A stretch of DNA of 64,000 nt, taken from the NCBI RefSeq assembly GCF_020164585.1, contig NZ_JAIQZF010000007.1:1-64000 (forward strand), read 5' to 3'. Position numbers and translations under genes: made by a program. Positions within the stretch are counted from its first letter, which is position 1. Each line of letters starts with the position of its first letter. Positions 60,242-64,000 of this stretch are shown piece after piece. This DNA is from Psychroflexus curvus. Lineage in GTDB: Bacteria; Bacteroidota; Bacteroidia; Flavobacteriales; Flavobacteriaceae. The notes under the pieces were generated by a model, which was not told the origin of the DNA, did no database searches, and worked only from the letters and a program-made list of their open reading frames with translations.

Positions 60242-61450
60242 CTATAATTTATAAATCCATTGCTCGGGATTGAGCTTGGTGGTGTTTTTGAATAACTGAA
60301 AAATAAGGGTGGTTTTGCCTGAGGAAGAATTGATTCCTACCTCGCCCAGTTCTTCGCCCCTGGCTACTTTGTCTCCAGATTTGACGAATACTTTTTGCAG
60401 ATTATTGTAAATGGACAAATAGTCTCCATGACGAACCATAACCACAACATTAGCTCCAGGAATTTTGCTCACCTGGCTGACTTCACCTTCGAAAACAGCT
60501 CTGGCTTTCCCATTTTTCTCGGTGTCTATTCTCACACCGTTACTCATGATTTTTATGGTTTTTACAATAGGATGTGGCCGTTCACCAAAACGCATAGACA
60601 CCTCTCCAGACCTCACAGGCCAGGGCAACTTACCTTTATTTTGTGCAAAATCTTTGGCAAGGGCTTTGGCTTCGGGAGTTAGATTGAAAGTCGATTTAGC
60701 ATCTGAACCACTTTTTTTATTTTCCCTGGCAATGGCTTCTCGAATCAATCGGTTGATTTCTCGATCTATCCTGTTAGCTTCCTGCTGCTTTTGCTTAAGT
60801 TCCTTTGCATATTTCTTTTTTTCCTTATTGATACTCGCCAGCAATTGGTTCAAGTTGTTTTTGTCACTCACCAATTTGGACTTTGTTTTTCGGTTTTCAG
60901 CAAGAATTTTTTCCTGATCTCTGCGTTGTTCAAACAGCTTATTATTGATACCCTGAAGCTCTTTGGTTTGCTTCATGACTTCTTTCCCCTGCTTTTTTCT
61001 ATATTGAGCAAACTGCTTCATATATTGAATCCTCTTGTAAGCCTGTAAAAAGGACTCTGAAGAAAACAAAAACATAATTCTGCTTTTGTCGGATTTGCTT
61101 CTGTATGACTTTTGAATCATCTGCTCATAATCGCTCTTAAGCTGTTCCAGCTCATTCCTCAACCTGTCGATTTTATTGGCATTGGCATTGATTTCTCTGG
61201 TCAATAAATTGGCCTCCTGGTTGTTGACCTGTATTAAACGTTCTGTTACTTTTATTCTTTTCTGAAGGTCTTCGTACTCATTCAAGGCAGAGCGCCCCTT
61301 GGTTTCGGCAGTTCGGATGATGCTGTTGATTTCATCTATTTCCTGCTGAATAGACTGACGTTTGGCTTCAAGCTCTTCCCTTGTTTGAGCCTGAAAAGTT
61401 AAACTGGTAGTGAGCGTTATAAAAAAAAGTATGTACTGAAGGTATTTCAT
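60242..61450 (-). CDS. EnvC-like coiled-coil protein with degenerate LytM domain, 402 aa
   Basis: A signal peptide (MKYLQYILFFITLTTSLTFQAQ) is followed by a long coiled coil (about 25-245), with QQEIDEIN and SDYEQMIQKSYRSKSDKSRIM-type segments. A C-terminal M23/LytM-type domain (about 290-402) follows. Catalytic positions look lost: the first zinc site reads SNGVRID, where an active enzyme has His before Gly, and the late motif is HGDYLSIYNNL, where active ones have YxHL. This pattern fits EnvC, which activates amidases rather than cutting peptidoglycan itself. Its start overlaps the DUF4292-like gene's stop by 1 bp (TGATG). Confidence 0.87.
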   Translation of the reverse strand: MKYLQYILFFITLTTSLTFQAQTREELEAKRQSIQQEIDEINSIIRTAETKGRSALNEYEDLQKRIKVTERLIQVNNQEANLLTREINANANKIDRLRNELEQLKSDYEQMIQKSYRSKSDKSRIMFLFSSESFLQAYKRIQYMKQFAQYRKKQGKEVMKQTKELQGINNKLFEQRRDQEKILAENRKTKSKLVSDKNNLNQLLASINKEKKKYAKELKQKQQEANRIDREINRLIREAIARENKKSGSDAKSTFNLTPEAKALAKDFAQNKGKLPWPVRSGEVSMRFGERPHPIVKTIKIMSNGVRIDTEKNGKARAVFEGEVSQVSKIPGANVVVMVRHGDYLSIYNNLQKVFVKSGDKVARGEELGEVGINSSSGKTTLIFQLFKNTTKLNPEQWIYKL

Positions 61451-62217
61451 CAAAGTTCTAAACGTTCGTAATTATTAGGAATTGAAAATGGGAAGGTAAG
61501 CTCTTCATCAAAAACAACAGAGCGATAGTCTAAATCTATCAAAATTACTTCACCCTCTTTTTTAGCAGTCATCAGCAATTTGCCCGGAAATTTTTTTTTG
61601 TCGACGGATTGAAATCTTGAATAATTCACTTTCAAACTTTCATTCTTTACATTTTGTAAGGATTGAGATTTCATTTCAAACTGGCGGCTGTCAATTATTG
61701 CTGAATAGGCCAAAACAGACCTTATATTTTGCAGAAAGACATAGGCATTATCGTCAAAAAGCATCTGATTTCTCTTGAGTTCATACATGGGTCTGCCGAT
61801 GAGCAGGTTTTGAAGGTTTTCAAAATTGACTTCCACTCCCAAAAATTCTTTTGCCATGGAAAAATCTCCATCAAAATAAGTTCCATTTATCTTCTCGTAA
61901 TACTGAAACCGATCTGGCGTAATATAAACCTTAGCCACAGGCAATAAACCCATCACTTTGGCGCTCATCCAGATGGCTTTGTCTTTTTCAATTCTATACG
62001 TAATGCTGATGGACTGGGAATCCTCTTCAGTTTTATAACCGGCTTTTATTCTTCCACTCACCGTTTTAAAATCTGCTAAGTTATCTTCAAAAGTTCTCAG
62101 GACCACTCTGGCCGATTTTTCTTTTGTACCTGTGCCAGTTACTTTAGAAGATTTACAACTTGAAAAAGTTATCAATACGATTAAAACAAAACTTATTTTA
62201 AAAAATCGTTTATGCAT
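61450..62217 (-). CDS. DUF4292-like lipoprotein, 255 aa
   Basis: The signal sequence ends in the lipobox TFSSC (Cys21), so the protein should be anchored by lipid. The remaining 234 residues are beta-rich without recognised catalytic residues (VSGRIKAGYKTEEDSQSISI, VMGLLPVAKVYITPDRF). The overall pattern resembles LolA/LolB-type or DUF4292 proteins of Bacteroidota that sit beside the EnvC-like gene. Its ends overlap its neighbours by 1 bp on each side, so it belongs to one transcript with the EnvC-like and TPR genes. Precise function unknown. Confidence 0.8.
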   Translation of the reverse strand: MHKRFFKISFVLIVLITFSSCKSSKVTGTGTKEKSARVVLRTFEDNLADFKTVSGRIKAGYKTEEDSQSISITYRIEKDKAIWMSAKVMGLLPVAKVYITPDRFQYYEKINGTYFDGDFSMAKEFLGVEVNFENLQNLLIGRPMYELKRNQMLFDDNAYVFLQNIRSVLAYSAIIDSRQFEMKSQSLQNVKNESLKVNYSRFQSVDKKKFPGKLLMTAKKEGEVILIDLDYRSVVFDEELTFPFSIPNNYERLEL

Positions 62218-63581
62218 TAATTTGAGATTATGATTAATTTTTGTCTGTAAGCCTCGGCTTTTTCCTGCTTTCCTAAAGCAAGATAGGATTCTTTCAACGC
62301 GCTGTACACTTTTTGCTTAAGCGTGTTATCATCAAAAATATAATCCAAAGCCTCTTCCAGAACATCCACTGCTTCCTGGTGATTATTCAATCGGCCCAGG
62401 GCCAGACCTTTTGTGAAATATAAGTAGGCCTGAGAAGGGAAGCTTTGCAAGGCCCTGTCACTTGTTGCCAACACCTCCTTATAGTTTTGTAATTCTATTT
62501 CTAATTCCAATATATTCTTAATCAACTTAAAATCGTTAGGCTTATTGCGCAGAGCAGACTTAAAATTTTCCAGGGCTTTATCCTTATCTCTGGATTTATA
62601 AAACTCACCTAACTCCGCTTTGCTTGAAGAATTTTTTTCTGAAGAAAGCGCAGAATCCAGTACCGCTACAAAAGCAGCCTGAGCCTCCGTATTTTGTAAA
62701 GCTAAGGCTTTAAATGTGTTAATTACTTTCAGCTTGTCTTTTTCATCCAACGTAAGGCTCTCCACCACTTTTCTACTGTAGGTTTTGGCCTCAGTAATAT
62801 TTTCGCTTATCAGGTGTGCCAAAGCCATTTCAACATAGAGTTCAGATGCAGGTGGCGACTGTTGTTCCAGTTCTTTTCCAATTTCAATGGCTTTTTGAGG
62901 CGAACTGCTGAGTCTGTAAAGCTGCATCAATAAAATGGCGGCTCTGCTGTCTTCTTTAGAATTCTGAAATCGATTTTTGAAGAATTCAATACCCTGCCCC
63001 AAAAGCGAGCCTTCTTTATAAATAATCATTCGGTAATCATCTCGAAATTCATCGATGCCATTCACTGTGTCAAATTTGTCTAAAGCCCCCAAAGCAGATT
63101 GATAGTTTTTCTGAAGCAAATATAAATTGGCCAATTCCTGAAAGTAAACGGGATCAAATTCAGAAATAAACTGAGCTTCTTTTATCGCCTCACTGTACTC
63201 TTTCTGCATGGAAAAGACATAAAACAATTGCTTGTGAATGTTCACATTGTTCTGGTACGCTGGGTCTTCTAAGGTTTTCTTTATAAAATTTTCTGCCTTT
63301 TCGTAGTCTTTAAGATCGATGTAGTTTTTTGCCAACTCATAAAAAACTGCCGTGCTGTTCGGTTTTAACTCAAGACATTTGTCCAGCGCTTCTATAGCTT
63401 TTTCTGGATTTTCTACAGCACGTTGAGCAATAGCTTTAAAAAACACCTCCTGAAATTCGTCTGTGTTATTTCCGAGATCGTCGATATTGATCTCTTCAGA
63501 TAGATTGTCTTTATCCTGAGCATTGCCAATAGAAACCATCATAAGGCCCAAAAAAAGAAAAAGACGAATAAGCTGGGACAT
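62217..63581 (-). CDS. Exported tetratricopeptide-repeat protein, 454 aa
   Basis: A signal peptide (MSQLIRLFLFLGLMMVSIGNAQ) precedes about ten TPR-like helical repeats (for example AIEALDKCLELKPNSTAVFYELAKNY and ALENFKSALRNKPNDFKLI). It probably acts as a protein-interaction scaffold in the periplasm or at the outer membrane. Neighbours are the nucleotidyltransferase 5 bp upstream and the DUF4292-like lipoprotein overlapping by 1 bp downstream, a gene order seen in many Bacteroidota. The partner is not identified. Confidence 0.85.
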   Translation of the reverse strand: MSQLIRLFLFLGLMMVSIGNAQDKDNLSEEINIDDLGNNTDEFQEVFFKAIAQRAVENPEKAIEALDKCLELKPNSTAVFYELAKNYIDLKDYEKAENFIKKTLEDPAYQNNVNIHKQLFYVFSMQKEYSEAIKEAQFISEFDPVYFQELANLYLLQKNYQSALGALDKFDTVNGIDEFRDDYRMIIYKEGSLLGQGIEFFKNRFQNSKEDSRAAILLMQLYRLSSSPQKAIEIGKELEQQSPPASELYVEMALAHLISENITEAKTYSRKVVESLTLDEKDKLKVINTFKALALQNTEAQAAFVAVLDSALSSEKNSSSKAELGEFYKSRDKDKALENFKSALRNKPNDFKLIKNILELEIELQNYKEVLATSDRALQSFPSQAYLYFTKGLALGRLNNHQEAVDVLEEALDYIFDDNTLKQKVYSALKESYLALGKQEKAEAYRQKLIIISN

Positions 63582-63586
63582 ATATT

Positions 63587-64000
63587 TTATTCTAAAGTGG
63601 AATAATCTCCTATACTCACTGAGGTGAACTCTCCATTAAATTTAGCAAAATTACCTATCATGGCTTTGTCTAACTTGGCATTGGTAATTTCGGAGTGTTC
63701 TTGGATCAAAGAATTTTTGATAGTACAGTTATCGACAACCGTGCCATTTCCAATAGAAACGTTAGGTCCGATTTTGGCATTTTTTAAAAATACATTTTCA
63801 CCGATAAAACAAGGCTCAATGATTTCAGCATCATGAATTTTGAGTGAAGATGAAATCAGTTTTTCTTTCTGCTCTTCGTGAATGAAGTTTAGCATACGGG
63901 AATTGGTCTCGACAGTCACCTGCTTGTTTCCACAATCCATCCATTCCTCTACCTGACCTGGTTTAAAGATGGCTCCATGTTCCCGCATCTTTTTGATTCC
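63587..64000 (-). CDS. Sugar nucleotidyltransferase, 3' part only
   Basis: The frame remains open across the right edge of the window, so the N-terminal catalytic domain is missing. The visible 137 residues run from GIKKMREHGAIFKPG (a likely end of the catalytic domain) to a left-handed beta-helix with hexapeptide-like repeats (NVFLKNAKIGPNVSIGNG, then NSLIQEHSEI). This form fits glucose-1-phosphate thymidylyltransferase-like or related NDP-sugar enzymes. It is 5 bp upstream of the TPR gene. Confidence 0.75.
   Translation of the reverse strand, partial: GIKKMREHGAIFKPGQVEEWMDCGNKQVTVETNSRMLNFIHEEQKEKLISSSLKIHDAEIIEPCFIGENVFLKNAKIGPNVSIGNGTVVDNCTIKNSLIQEHSEITNAKLDKAMIGNFAKFNGEFTSVSIGDYSTLE

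Overview
The window looks like chromosomal DNA from a member of the Flavobacteriaceae (Bacteroidota). The evidence is a PorP/SprF-type outer-membrane protein, the gene order CBS protein - NAD kinase - OMP - uppS - bamA - ompH - ompH - murI, a DnaE carrying its own N-terminal proofreading exonuclease, a complete moxR-DUF58-batABCDE aerotolerance-type operon, a DAHP synthase fused to chorismate mutase, and promoters of the Bacteroidota type (TTG, about 18-20 nt, TAnnTTTG). Genus cannot be fixed from sequence alone. I saw no rRNA, tRNA, transposase, integrase, CRISPR or cas gene.

Layout. 1-1356 is gene-free and repeat-rich; it holds a pair of palindromic operator-like boxes in front of a possible small RNA, and a tandem 205-220 bp repeat. 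1357-2330 has a CBS-domain gene with a Crp/Fnr-like site, followed by another repeat patch. 2331-12354 is mostly a minus-strand envelope cluster (Nfu, MurI, two OmpH chaperones, BamA, UppS, an outer-membrane protein, NAD kinase, CBS protein), with one PorP-type gene on the plus strand. 12433-16526 has pdxJ, an alpha/beta hydrolase and a penicillin-acylase-family enzyme. 16957-24548 is a TonB receptor, two paralogous SGNH lipoproteins and a FadL-type channel, which together suggest capture of acyl esters or fatty acids. 24637-30537 has two small membrane proteins, tig-clpP-clpX and a secreted M24 peptidase. 30565-34690 is an aromatic amino acid operon preceded by a Phe/Tyr-rich leader peptide with mutually exclusive antiterminator and terminator hairpins. 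34734-35220 is an array of GGGGCGTTAGCCCC hairpins. 35423-39787 is dnaE, followed by an inverted copy of the repeat seen near 2.2 kb. 40019-48418 has lpxB, yicC-gmk-nadD, a glycerol-3-phosphate dehydrogenase, an EamA transporter, pheS, cvpA and two unrecognised small proteins. 48472-51034 is a carbonic anhydrase/SulP pair with a small exported protein upstream. 51084-60092 is the Bat operon. 60242-64000 is an EnvC-like protein, a DUF4292-like lipoprotein, a TPR protein and the 3' part of a nucleotidyltransferase gene.

Most genes are housekeeping. The strongest non-routine signal is the aromatic-operon attenuator at 30.6 kb. Next come the hairpin array at 34.7-35.2 kb, the paired operators with an orphan terminator at 454-608, the TonB/SGNH/FadL locus, and the repeat family shared by 1.8-2.3 kb and 39.8 kb. 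All functions are inferred from sequence reading and family knowledge; no database search was run.
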